From Rhexocercosporidium sp. MPI-PUGE-AT-0058 (taxonomy: Eukaryota > Ascomycota > Leotiomycetes > Helotiales), in the NCBI GenBank assembly GCA_020746875.1, contig JAGTJL010000015.1, positions 992,001-1,056,000 of the forward strand: a stretch of 64,000 nt of DNA. Reading direction: 5' to 3'. The position numbers were made by a program, and so were the translations under genes. Below are positions 44,819 to 56,700 of the stretch, piece after piece (position 1 is the stretch's first letter; the number at the start of each line of letters is the position of its first letter). The notes beneath the pieces were generated by a model that was given only the letters and a program-made list of their open reading frames with translations, was not told the DNA's origin and did not search any database.

Positions 44819-47194
44819 CCCACGACCCGGAAGGTGGAAGAGAAGGTGGGAGTAAGGGGATTGTAAAGGTTGGCTCACGGTGGCAGAGCGGCAGAGTAAC
44901 GATAAGAATATGCTCAATCCAGACGAAGAAGGATTATGCTGCTTCAGCATAGGATCGAAGCAGACTAGGAAAGCAATCTGCGCTCGACGTTCCTCAATCC
45001 GACCCCTCAGAGGCCGACATGTCAAATTATCCGCTAGGAATGTGTTGATCTCTTACGCGAGCACCAGAGGGCGTCTACTGTAGAAATACGGAGGTCTTGA
45101 AGCTCATTGTCGTATACACCATGTATAGTATTATACCTAAATGATACCTTAGAACGGATATGGTGGAATACGTTGCCAGTGTACTATCAACTTGCTAGTC
45201 TCGTAGCACCTAATGACAAGAGATAAGGTAAGGCAGTGTAGGTAATGGTAAGATCCAGACCTCGCTGGTCAGTGATCATACGACAAATGTATCTTGAGTT
45301 GTGAAGAACCCTGAAAATGGACCTGCTGTGTAGCATTGTCCCACACACTAAGCCCCTTCATGTTCATCACCGTACCCAGATTTCTGAGAAGATTACTTCA
45401 AATCTCCCCAGCCCACTTCCCGACCCCCAAGGCCATGAGAAAACGCCAAATTTCGCTTGAATGTAATTTGAAGGAGAGGAATGCTCGATCCGATGTTCAG
45501 CCTCGTTGGGGTCCAAGAGTGGATTTTAGGATATGCGAGAGTGGTTTTGAAAATAAATAAGACATCCAACTTCGCAGATCTCGTTTCATGTAAATTTGGG
45601 GTCTTTAGAAGACGGGGATAAGAAAGTCGAGCCGCGACAACCGTGGAACCTTGCCGGTGCTTCTGAGCTTGCAAGCACTCTCTGTCTCTTGTCTCTCGCT
45701 CTATCTTTTTCAAGAGCCAGGTGGAAAGTTATGAAGGGTGGGAAGTGAACACGGCATCTGAGGAACACATACTCTGTGATTCCGAATCAACACATCAACC
45801 GAGGGAGGTCTCATAGTAATAAACAATGTAGACGAAGCCATAAGAGACAGAAACGAAACTTCGACCGCTTGCAGCTCCAAGCTCCTATCAAAGTATGTAG
45901 GTAGGTAGGTGTCGTCGGCACGGGTTGGAGGCTTCGTCTGACTTCACATGACAGGCCAATACGAGAAGCACCCCAGCTGAACTATCCCACTTGGGACATT
46001 TCAAGAAGCTATCTTGAAGTCTCGTTCGTATTCGACGAAGGGGGCTGCTGGCTTGTCAGACCTGTCCTGCTTGTAATAACCAAACATGGCACGGTTGAAG
46101 AGTGAGTGAGGTTTGTGCTGTAGTGGGTGTACTTACTGGACAATATCAGACCACCATTTTATGTACTGGCAGAGCGTGGGCATGTCATGATGATGAGCAT
46201 TGTTGCTTGCAGGGATTCACGACCCCTCACACCAATCAATCATCGGGTCCTTCCCAGCTTCGTGCGTCACCCTCCTTGGCAGCACATGCAGGCAAAGCCC
46301 ACTCCCACGGAAGCCCATGTAGCGCCAGAAAATCCCGGGACTGGAGAGAAGGGAGGAGAGAGAGGAGAGAGGCTTTGCTTTGGTGGCATGGATGGATGGA
46401 TGTATGGATGGATGTATGGGTGGCCAGCATCCTTAGTAGATGGAGGTTAGGGTAGGACAGAGGATGGCATTGGACAGGACATTACCCAGTACCCAGTCAA
46501 TACAAATCCCACCCAGCCCAGTCCAGCCCAGCCCATCTCTTTCTCTGAATATCTTCATTTCTTCACGTCTTCACTTCTTCACTTCTTTCCTCCGTCCCTG
46601 TCACTTCATCTTCCTACACACTTGCCCCAGCTGTCTGTCTCTGTCTCCGGACAATCCCCTGCATTAGTCTCTCCAGCACTCACCTCACCTGTCTTGCTTG
46701 GGTTGCCCATGCCTGCTTGCTAGACCAGACCGACCATGCCCTTCAACTAGCTCAGCCATATCATAACAACTTTAAATCCGCCAATTGTACGCCAGCGAAT
46801 TTGGAGTTTGCTTCCCAGCCATCCTGTCCTTTCTTCTCTCTCACTCCAACCAACCCATTGACTTCGAGGTTGCCAGTCAGTGAATTACTCCTTCCGGAAC
46901 TTGTGGCTACGCAACCGGACACGGACAACTCGAATCTCACATCTACCTGCCCACAAACACCTCACACTGCACCGCTCAGCCTTCTACGGCCTCGCAATCT
47001 CCGCCTCGAGTACGCCTTTGCCTTTCTTCGAGCCATTGCCGTGCGAGATTCTATCCCTGGTACCTGCAAGAAACTGCTAGAATCCCCCAGATCCCGCAGA
47101 TACTACCCACCAATGTCCTCTCCACGAATTTAAAGGCTTCTGTTACGCAGACCCGGCTTGCAGACATAAACCGACCCTGGCCTCGAGGCATGCG
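44819..47194. other. Long non-coding region upstream of the PH-LRR gene
   Basis: About 2.4 kb. The left part shows no gene. From about 46440 onward the plus strand becomes pyrimidine-rich, as expected for a promoter and a long leader. A GGAT/GTAT microsatellite lies at 46388-46420. An ATG at 47190-47192, out of frame and five bases before the main start, could act as an overlapping upstream start. Confidence 0.5.
46388..46420 (+). repeat. GGAT-type microsatellite
   Basis: Imperfect tandem ATGG/ATGT units over about 33 bases. Confidence 0.7.
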
Positions 47195-50100
47195 ATGGCG
47201 CCTTCGGCGAAGGAGAATGGAGGAAGTAAGGGGGACCGGCGGAAGAGCATAAACATATTTTCGCGTGGATCCCTGACCAGTCTCACCCAGATCAACACCG
47301 ACGTCTCGTCCAGCGATAGTCTTGAGAATGGCGAAAAGAAGGACAAGAAGAAACTGGGCAAACGGAGTTCGCTGTTTGGTTTGGGTCCGGGTTCAAACCC
47401 TGACCTGTCACAGGATGGATCGATGAGCCCTGTGAAGAGCAATGACCGACTAGATTCCCCGAAACTGCGGCCGAAAACCTTACAGAAAAACCGACCCTCT
47501 TCGATATTCGGATCTCTAGGCAGGAAATCTCTCACGCATGTGGAGGAAGGAGAAGGGGAAAGCACACATAACGGCACACCGGAATCTCCAGAGCCGGAGG
47601 GGATGCATCTACAAGTTGGGCAGTCTAGTAGCAGGACAGTACTTTACCATGGGGAGATCCAAACCACTAGTGGTATGTTCAGGAAGAAGAAGGAATATTT
47701 AGTCCTCACGGATACCCATTTACTGCGATTCAAGAGCCAGGCTCGGGCATCAGAAGCTTTCTCTTCCATTCCAATGCCATATGGAAGGAATAGTACCACA
47801 CGCCACCCCTCCACGACCTCAATTGGATCCTTGCAAGAGGTGCAGTCGAATAACTCACACACTTCGGCCGAGCATGAGAATCAGATACCTTTGAGGCAGA
47901 TTGTTACGGTCTATAGGCTTGAGGACGGTCGACCTTTCTTCACAACAGAAGTTGTGTATTTGGATGAGGATTCATATGGTGTTGGATCGATTCAACTCAT
48001 GCTTCACGATCCCAAAGATGCGGATCTCTGGCACTCTTCAATTCGAGGAGCTGCCCAAAAGGCAAGATTACTCATGACAGAACCATTCCCCGAGAAGATC
48101 GTTCGATATCTCGTTGCAGCTGTAGACGGGGTAGAGGACTATGATTCCGACCACTTCCAAATATTCCGAGTGGTTCGACGGACAACGACAAAAGCTGGAC
48201 GTTCGGCGGACGATTTGCAGAAGATGGGCTCCTCGGTTTTCTACTTGGTTGTTGGCATCAACAAAGTGCACTTGGTGCCGCTCCCAGACTTCAATGTACC
48301 TTCAGCCCGTATTTCCAACACCAAGATCGGGCGGTCCTCATGGGGCATTGTGTCTTTGGTTGATTTGAGAGTGACCTACGACGATGATAGGTTCGAGGTG
48401 GCATTTCGACAACCGGTTCGAGCTGCGGAGGTCCTTGAATTAGCAGCTTCAGCAAGTCCAGATGTTGCTTTTGCGCTTCTGAGAGCTTGGCGATATCTGA
48501 AACCACTTTGGGATGACCATAACTTTAACTATTCTGGACCAAGACGAATAGTCGACACTTGTGAGACAGGACTCAGTATCGATGAAGACGAGCTCGATTG
48601 CTTCGATAGAACTCTTGCAGCGTACTGCCTAGCTTACAACACGAGTCCTGGGAATGTCCAGTATGCAGTCGATTGGGAAGCAGAGGATGCACCGGAATTC
48701 TGGCTCTGGCCACCAAAATATAGCAAGAAGTACACATTGGCAGAATTGCTAGCTGTGATGCGGAGTCTACGATGCAATGAGCAGTTTAGGTCTATATCTT
48801 TCCGAGACATCGACCTACACGCTCTGCACAGTACGGTTGATGGGAATGGCATAGAACATGCAGCGTGTGCGACTCGTGGCGGCATCTCGATTGAGAAGTA
48901 CTTTGGTCTCAATCCCAAGGACAAGTCTCTCCTCTACCAGGAGGTACAAGCTCTTGCTTTGAAATCAGGGAAGCTTCGGAGGATGGACTTTACCAACTGT
49001 CTTCCTAGGAGGCGGCCGAGAGACAACTTCGACTTTGATGGGCGTGAAGTCGACAAAGATCCTGGATGTGAGATCGTTGCGGCGCTATTACCACTCTGCC
49101 AGGCCCAACTTACGAATGTCAATTGGATCATATTGAATGGGATAGAACTGGGAGAGACCGATCTGGATTCTCTGGTTCCTGCTATGCAAAAGTCGCAGGC
49201 TAAACTCAGGGCTATTGAGTGTTCTCACTGTGGCCTGAACGATAGAGGTATCATGCAACTCATTACGCATCTTGATCGACAAAACGCCACATTGGAGTAT
49301 ATCAACCTATCTGACAATCCTGGACGAATCAATCTGGAGCAATTCCAGGCTTCGATGAGCCGCTTTACTCGACTGCGAAAGCTCAATTTGTCGAGGACTA
49401 CCTGGACGACAGGAGATCAGCCACTGGTGCTTCCTGAGATATTGATGACTTGGAAGCTCCAGGAGCTGGTCTTAGATGGTGTTGCTGTATGTAACCCCCC
49501 TCGCTAGTACTTTGCCCATGCTAATTTGAACCAGATCAACGCGAAGACACTCGAATCCGTATCTACATACTTGGCAAGCCCTATGTCAGACGACCTCTAT
49601 ATTCTCAACTTGGATCAGTGCAGCTTGAATGGTGACGATGTTGCTCTCCTAATGCACTCCATGGTCAGAGTTCCTGGCGAAGTCCGCAACCTCGAGCTCC
49701 ATGTAAGCGCCAACCGATTTGAGAAGGGGGTCAATGAGATCGTCAAGGCCATTCGAGCCAACCATGCTCCAACCCATCTATTTCTTCGAATGATTGAATT
49801 TGCGAAGGAAGATCATTTCCGAGAGCTACTGCAAGCGTTGCGGACCAACACAACGATCCGCTGTCTAGACATTTCGAAGGCGTCTCTTCCCTACGATGCA
49901 GGAGAAGATACTTGCGAGGCAATGAGGCTAGTGTTTGAGGACAACAAAACTTTGGAAGACCTGGATATATCAGGAGAACAAGCCCACCTGGAGGTCACCC
50001 GCTTTGGAATAGGACTCAACAGTGCTTTGCAAGGTCTTAAGAAGAACAAGACGCTCAAAACTCTACGCATTATGTATCAGAACTTGGGTCTAGAAGGCGC

Positions 50101-50851
50101 CAATACCCTCTCGTCAGTCATCGAAGCAGATACGGGACTCACTCACATCTACTGCGAACACAATGACATCAACCTTCAAGGATTCACAACTCTGGTCAAC
50201 GCTCTCGCCAAGAATTACAAGATCGTGCTACTTCCATTCTTGCAAGATGACCAAACCACATCGATGAAGAGGATGAATGCTAACATGAGGGAAACTCGCC
50301 GTTCTGCAAGTTCATCTAAGAATGACCATCACTTGAAGAGTTCTGTCCGACGAACACTTACTACCTTCGGAGTCGGTCATGCTAAGGCAGACAAACCCGA
50401 ACTGACCCCTCAAGATGTCGATGAGGTCGTGAGGCTCTTAAACGAGCGTTGGCAGCAACAAATGAGTCGACTAGCCCAATTTCTCGAACGAAACATGAAC
50501 ATTGCTGCCGGTACACCAGGCTTCGGCATCGACGGCGAGAGTCTTCTGAGCGAAGAAACCATGCGCCCCACAACAGCTCTAAGCGATCATGGTATTCTCG
50601 AACAGGTGCTAAGCAACACCACGCCCAAAGTCGAGCTTAATAATCCAGTTGAGACTCACGTTCACAACCAGACGCAGGCTATGAATATCGGCAGCGACAC
50701 GGCGTACACAAAGGAGAATGGGAGGATGTCGAGTGTGGCTGAGTCAGATGACGAGGAGGAACGACCTGTTACTGCTAAGAATAGGAATGGGAAGGAGAAA
50801 GTCTTTGATTTGAGGGAGACGGAGGGTGGGATGTTCACGATGGATTCATGA
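47195..50851 (+). CDS. Large PH-domain and leucine-rich-repeat protein (CARMIL-like layout)
   Basis: Two exons, 47195-49486 and 49535-50851, phase 0 (GTATGT...AACCAG), encode 1202 residues. Parts in order: a basic, Ser/Lys-rich N-terminus of about 140 residues; a PH-like region (VLYHGEIQTTSGMFRKKKEY, then YLVLTDTHLLRFKS, interrupted by a Ser-rich loop); a second region of mixed folding; an LRR array from about residue 560 to 870 with units such as LRAIECSHCGLNDRGIMQL, LEYINLSDNPG and LRKLNLSRT; then a charged tail with EEERPVTAKNRNGKEK. PH followed by LRRs resembles CARMIL-type actin regulators, but I cannot show capping-protein binding, so the function is open. An out-of-frame ATG lies five bases upstream of the chosen start. 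Confidence 0.9.
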
Positions 50852-52033
50852 TCCTAGGGTTGAACGTACGCCAGGGCGCTGCAGATCTCCGAAAAGAGTT
50901 TCGGAAGATGGTTGTTTTTGCATTCGGAAAAAGCATTCTTGAATCGATGATTAGGATGCATATGTGGAGCTGTGTCTTGTTGGATTCTTGTTGTTTCCTA
51001 TTCATTCATTTTCCCGTTCTTTCATTTGGGAGGCGTTCGTTTGTTGGTTGGTTGGCTGCATCTGCATATGGGTGGAGCAGAGTGAATATTCTTCACTTCG
51101 TCGTGTTCTTGTTTTTCCCCTCGTGGAAGTTTGTACTGCATAGCAATGGCGCATGGGAGATCTTTCGGTCTTGTTGTTTTTGGGCCTGGATTGGCATGAG
51201 ACTGGATGGGGGGATCGGGAAAGGGATGGATGCCTGGTGAGGCCAATGGGAATACCTCTGAAAGACAGGTCGACAGAAGTACGGTACCTGTTCAGTTATT
51301 GGGGAAGGGCTTGGAGTGGAGAATGCATGATTGATTGATTGATGGTTAATAGAGGATCGGTAGATTACGTACTGCTTATGCAAATAATAGTGTGTAATAA
51401 GACTACTTCTGCTCCGTTTACTTCTGTATTGGTTGCGCTTCTATTCTGATGAGATGAGATGTTATTGGAGGTGTTTGGGTATTTCCCCTCCCTGCTTGAT
51501 AACCTCTATCAATTATCTATATTCTCCAAGTTCATTCTGTTACTTGAGCATCTGGAGAAGGGAGTGAGTGAGTTATGGTCTACCTGCTGCTTGCCCATAT
51601 ACTCCACTTCTCGATACACTCTTCACTTTTCTCTCTCTCATATATCTCGTATTCAGATACACTGAAGTAGTCCCCTCACGTTGAAGTGACAGGAAGGGGT
51701 AGTTTGCTTCCTCGTTGTTTTACATGCTACTCGTGCGCCTGGATTCATTTTGTGAATGGGAAGTTGGGACTTTGAGAGAAGATGTTGATACCAAGATTAA
51801 TTCGCTGGCCGTCGGGCGAGAGAGAGGTGAGTTGTGGCGGACTTCCTCTTTTGTTGACTTATATTCGGGAGGGGGTCTATAGATAGTGTTGTTCAACGAA
51901 CGATTGACCAATCCACTTTGTCTCTTGATACCCTCTTTTATTCCCCCCCAGTGCTCAACCCATCGTCCCTCATGCCTTCCTTTCCCATCTCATCCAGCTA
52001 CCCGTCTGTCCTAACACATCTCATCCAGCATAT
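50852..52033. other. Non-coding region after the PH-LRR gene
   Basis: About 1.2 kb with short biased open frames only. It should contain the 3' UTR of the PH-LRR gene and the flank of the small ORF on the minus strand. Confidence 0.45.
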
Positions 52034-52255
52034 TCAGTCCCGCCCAGGTAACTCCTCTCGTTCCCATTCCCATTCCCGTTTGCGCATCTCCTCCTTACTC
52101 GGTCCCCAGTAGTACCCCATTAGTATACTGAAGATCCGTTCTAGCCACACTAGGAGGATACAGACGACGATTAATGTTATAAAGAGGGCGCCCAGGAGGA
52201 TGAGGAGTTTCATGAGGTAGTGGAGAATGTTGTGGAAGAGGTTTAGGGGTGACAT
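52034..52255 (-). CDS. Small putative single-pass membrane protein (73 aa)
   Basis: An ATG-started frame of 73 residues. Its centre is a strong hydrophobic helix (LLILLGALFITLIVVCILLV) and the C-terminal 20 residues are highly charged (a KEEMRKREWEWEREE-like tail). The clear membrane-plus-charged-tail layout and a C-rich third codon position support coding. I do not recognise the family. It may be a chance ORF; transcript data would decide. Confidence 0.4.
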   Translation of the reverse strand: MSPLNLFHNILHYLMKLLILLGALFITLIVVCILLVWLERIFSILMGYYWGPSKEEMRKREWEWEREELPGRD

Positions 52256-52799
52256 TCTTTTTTGGGAGGCTGGTGTGTTGTGAGTTGTGAGATGTTGGGC
52301 TTGGGGTTGTGAGAGGTGAGAGTAAAAGGTAGCTTTCTGTTGAGAGAGAATACTTGTGCAATTGAGACGAGAAGTCTAGATATGTGGAATTTGATGGTCT
52401 AGTATGACCTGGCATGACATGACATGGTAAACGAAAACGGAAACGAATGTCAGTCAAACGGGAGGAAAGTGACTGAATACTCGCTTGCGTGGTTGCTTGC
52501 TGCAATGTTTGTTATACCACACTTGAACACTCTTCTTTACCTGCCCACCTCTTTCGAGACAGAGTCTCTGGCACTATGCTGTACTGCTGACGAGGTGTTC
52601 AATATATGAATGAGCAAAAAACACTGGTTTCGTTTGAGCAACACCGCAAATTCCACAGAAGCGAAATCCAGTCTGATGTATTTGGTGTCGATGTGTTGGC
52701 GCAGCTCCTAAACAGACATTTAACATTATACTGCATGATCTTCTTGAGATCTTTCCTATTTGCAGAAGCAACAAATTGTGCCCACGAACCCTAGACTGA
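52256..52799. other. Non-coding spacer
   Basis: About 540 bases between two small minus-strand ORFs. Nothing recognisable. Confidence 0.4.
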
Positions 52800-53087
52800 T
52801 CACAACACTTGTCGGTATACCTTCCTCGTAAGCGAGTCAATAACACCACTCCCGTCCCTGACCTGCGGCCGCACATAGAGTTTTGGACTCTCAGGTCTAA
52901 AAGAATAGAATAGGTTGGAAGCGAGGGGGAGTGAGGTGATGAAGTGGCGGATTACTATTGCGATGGTGTAGAGAGTGATTTTTGTTGTTAGTTGGTGGGG
53001 TTGAAGAGTCGGATGGGATGGGAGTTCGTCCAGAACGGTGGGCAGTCTTGTGTGGTTTGAGTAGGCCGGTACAAACGAGATGTGCAA
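52800..53087 (-). CDS. Small hypothetical protein with a hydrophobic segment (95 aa)
   Basis: An ATG-started frame of 95 residues with a moderately hydrophobic centre (ITLYTIAIVIRHFITSLPLA) and a polar C-terminus. Third codon positions are often C or G in the middle part, which weakly supports coding. No family is recognised. It lies between two other small membrane-type ORFs on the same strand. Confidence 0.25.
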   Translation of the reverse strand: MHISFVPAYSNHTRLPTVLDELPSHPTLQPHQLTTKITLYTIAIVIRHFITSLPLASNLFYSFRPESPKLYVRPQVRDGSGVIDSLTRKVYRQVL

Positions 53088-53497
53088 AGTGAGATGCGAA
53101 TGCGCCAGGTGGGCTATCTGACTTTAACATTTTTTCAGTAAGTTAGGCAGTATCTTTGAGAAATGGCGTTTTGTGATTTTCACAAGAAATGGATAGAGCA
53201 CTAAGGGAATAAGAAATCAACCAAGTCAGAGAGACCGTAACTAATAGTGGATTAATATCATATTACTAGCTAGTTTCTTCAATGCATCATGAAGGCAAAT
53301 TCATAATTCCGAAAAAGAAAATATACCCCTTTTTCTGGACTTCAACTCCGTATCTAGCTTTAAAACATAGACCTCCAGCTGCTGTTCTACCCACAAGGTT
53401 ACTTAACGATTCCCAAACCATCTTGCTTCAAGGGATCCCCCCTCCTCCTTTTCCTCATCAAAACAAAAGCTCCCAACTCACGCAGCTCCCCACTCTA
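53088..53497. other. Non-coding spacer
   Basis: About 410 bases with moderately AT-rich parts. Nothing recognisable. Confidence 0.4.
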
Positions 53498-53752
53498 CTA
53501 CCCCATCCTTCCTCCCTGCCCCCTTTTTGCCTCCCTCAAAAACCCCTTCAATTTCTCAAAAATCTTGGAAAAGAACGAATCCGACTTGAGATTTCGGGCT
53601 ATGTTTGTGTTTGAGTCTAAGGTATTCTCGACAAGATTTCTATTGGGATTCCCATTCCTGTTTATGTCAGGGTAGACTTTCTTGGATATGTATGCGCCTA
53701 AAGGAAGGGCGATCATGAGGACTAGGGGGATGATTATATAGGCGCGTACCAT
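53498..53752 (-). CDS. Small putative membrane protein (84 aa)
   Basis: An ATG-started frame of 84 residues. The N-terminus is one hydrophobic helix (YIIIPLVLMIALPLGAYI) that could be a signal anchor. An Asn-rich spacer (NRNGNPNRNL) and a basic helical C-terminus (FFSKIFEKLKGFLREAKR) follow. No family is recognised. The amphipathic basic tail gives it a protein-like look, but short length keeps confidence low. Confidence 0.4.
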   Translation of the reverse strand: MVRAYIIIPLVLMIALPLGAYISKKVYPDINRNGNPNRNLVENTLDSNTNIARNLKSDSFFSKIFEKLKGFLREAKRGQGGRMG

Positions 53753-56700
53753 CGTTGCTTAGATTGGTGTTCTTGATGGGTGTGTGGTTATTGTGGCTGG
53801 AGGGTAGGTTTGGGGTGGCTTTGGTTGTAGGAGATAGAGCTGGATTGAAAGAGAATGAATGGTCGAAGTTGATTTCAAGGATCGTATGAATTGAGGCACG
53901 GATGTCATATGTGGCCCAGTGAGGGTTTGTTGTTGCATCGTTGTTGTGTTTGTGTAGGTCAGGCGGGGTGGTGTTGGCATGAACGAAGTCTGAGTCAAGT
54001 CTGTGATTGTGATTGTTTGTCTGGATGTTACTCGGCCTCAATGAGCTCATTTGATTTACTGAAATTGCACTCCGTATAGCCCCTTGCAATTGAGGGCGAG
54101 GGAAAGTAGTCAGGCAGTCGATGGTCTATAACTGCTTTGAGTACTAGAATCATCTTCCGTGCTGAGGATATTCTGTATCCGTAGCGATTTCGATCAACTT
54201 GAAGAGAGTACGTGAAGCCATGACTCCTGGCAGTGTCCATGTTTGGGAACGAAGTAGCTGTCTTCTGAATGACCAGTGTGACTCAATACTAGATAAGGTT
54301 TTGTCCCGGGGGTATGGGCAAGACTTTATCGCTAGGACTACGAATGTCAATATTTGATTCCACAACAAGTCCGCCAAGCTGTGAGATGTCTCTATGAAAG
54401 TATGGCTCTGCGAGTTTGATGGAGCACGCTCCTGAACATTGAACAAAATCTAGACGTAGCATTGAGAATTGATTTGTTTCAGTTATAGGGAGAGACAATT
54501 GGCAAGGGGAAGAGATGTATGTTGGCGAATATAGAAGAGAGTAGGGCGGATGAACTTCTCCGGAGAGAAAATATCATGAATCGTTCATTCCTCTCTCGCT
54601 ATGGTACTCAAAAAAGGGAGGGAAATACAAAGATCAGTGAGAGCCTCCCATTTTTCAACAGGATTCATGGCTTGCTGTTGGCAAAGTCTCTAATGTCGTA
54701 GCAGATGGATGAGGTGGACTTCAAGCAGGTCTAGTTAAGCACAGAATTTCGAACACAATAAGCGTAGCGCCCAAAAAAACATAGGTAGATTAAGAGAGCA
54801 GTACAAGACAGCATTGGGCAGCAATTAGGGCCCGACTCCGATATTCTGGGAGCAGCACACACACATTAAGCATCTCATCTTAATGGCTCTTACAAATGGG
54901 TACGACTCAAGTCAGCAAGATCAGAAGTCTGAGCTATTTGCATATCGGAAGAAGGCAACCTTGAGGCCCCTCATTCTTCATTCATGACCCTTCAAATCTA
55001 GACTCCTTATCCGGAGTCCGAGAGGCACTGCCCCTTCTAGTAGGAATAACGCCACACGTCAAGATAACAAAGGATTGCCAATTGCCCGAGTCAGTCCCGC
55101 ACCCAGAAACTGTATCTGTTACCCGTTATGGAGATGGCCACTTGAAGATCTACAGTACATGGAGGGTGAGTCGAGACGATCTTTCCGTGGATGTGGATGC
55201 AACTGTTACTGTAACCGCAAATCCTACACGCCTATTGAAGCGGGGAGATGAGAGGGGTTGAGGGCACAAAACTCAAATTCGGGAGACATTCAGATAGTCA
55301 GTCAATCAGTCAGGTCAGGCGTTCGATTCGAAACGAAACGCGACGCGCTCGAGCTCTGTCTCTCTCTTAACTTGACATGTTTTGTGGTAAAAGGATCCAA
55401 AGGTAGGGGAGGAAGGAATGGAGCTAAGGTAGGAGAAAGGGATGAAAATAACGTGGAGGAGTACCGTGCGAGGTACATGTCCAGCCGTTGCATGCATGTG
55501 ACGTCTGTGATACTGTGATGTACCTAGGATGTACCTAGGTACGTGAGCCTGAGAGAGGGCAAGAATAGATAGATGGCAAGTGTGCAAAGTCTAGACTGAC
55601 GACCAAGCGCAGATAGACTTTCAAGCTCAAGAATGAGGGAGCTCCCGCGCTAACTGCGTCATGGAGCAAGCATGACTGTATGCAGATGCGGGTTGAGAGA
55701 GTTCTCGGTGCTCTACCCGCGGCAGGTTCATGCATGTTTACTTACCCTTTCTTGCTGCATGGTTGAACGAATGGAAAAGACAGAAGTGTCAAGTCACGCT
55801 TCCCCGGAATCGAGAGCCATCATTCATGCCCTGCCTCTTGCTTTTCATGTCTGGACCTGTCCTTGAGACCGGCAGAGAAACAGCATGCGTACGAGGCTTT
55901 TCCTTCATCGTCGTGACTGGTCAGAAGGAGTATCGTGTATGTCTTGACCAAACTCAAAAAGGAGGAACTTTTGTTATTGCTGCTTCAGTATCTTTGCCTC
56001 CCTCTGTCCGCTCCAGTGTTGTCAACGTAATCACCAACCATGTTGGGTCTAGTTCATACCGTGCCGTACGTTGCCTCGTGTTCCTGTCTGTCGCATCTTT
56101 TGGTGTTTCTGTCTGTGCTTCTTGAATCCATTATCCAGGGATCATGGAAAGATCCGTTCGGCGATAGTCTAGACCAGAACAGACGTCTGTCCGAGAGGCT
56201 GGTGTGCTTTGGGTTCACGCTGCAGCCAGCGAAAGCAGAACAACTGATAGTAGAGCTGTATTGACCTCGGTTCGAGGGACTATCCGGGTCGAGCACAACG
56301 CCCAAACCTAAAATCGCCTGCGGAGTATGCCCGTACGGCATGTATGGAACGTTCCCACGCCGAACTGAATTGAACCGAACATATCGAGCTGATGTTCAGC
56401 TGATCGAGGGGAACGGGAACGAATGAAAAGCAATGCTGGGAAGGAAATAACACGGCTTTGGCAGATTCCAAATCGCTGCCCTTGTTTTCTCGTCTTGTAC
56501 TGCTGGAAAGGGAAATAATTGTACCTTAGGAACTAGGAGCTACTACTCGGCTGTGGGTGCTTTCCCTCTAAAATCAATACTTGAGGGCTCGAGACGAGAC
56601 GAGTCTAGGAGTTAAGACTTCTTGACGCCATGGCATCTTGAATCAGCATAACTTGTTCTTCTAGCGCTACCAGATAGTGCCAATCGGGTGGCTGGTGGCT

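Noticed and set aside
55730..56125. 131-codon open frame in the right gene-poor region
   Set aside because: No domain, no splice-linked neighbour exon, and ordinary chance length for this composition.
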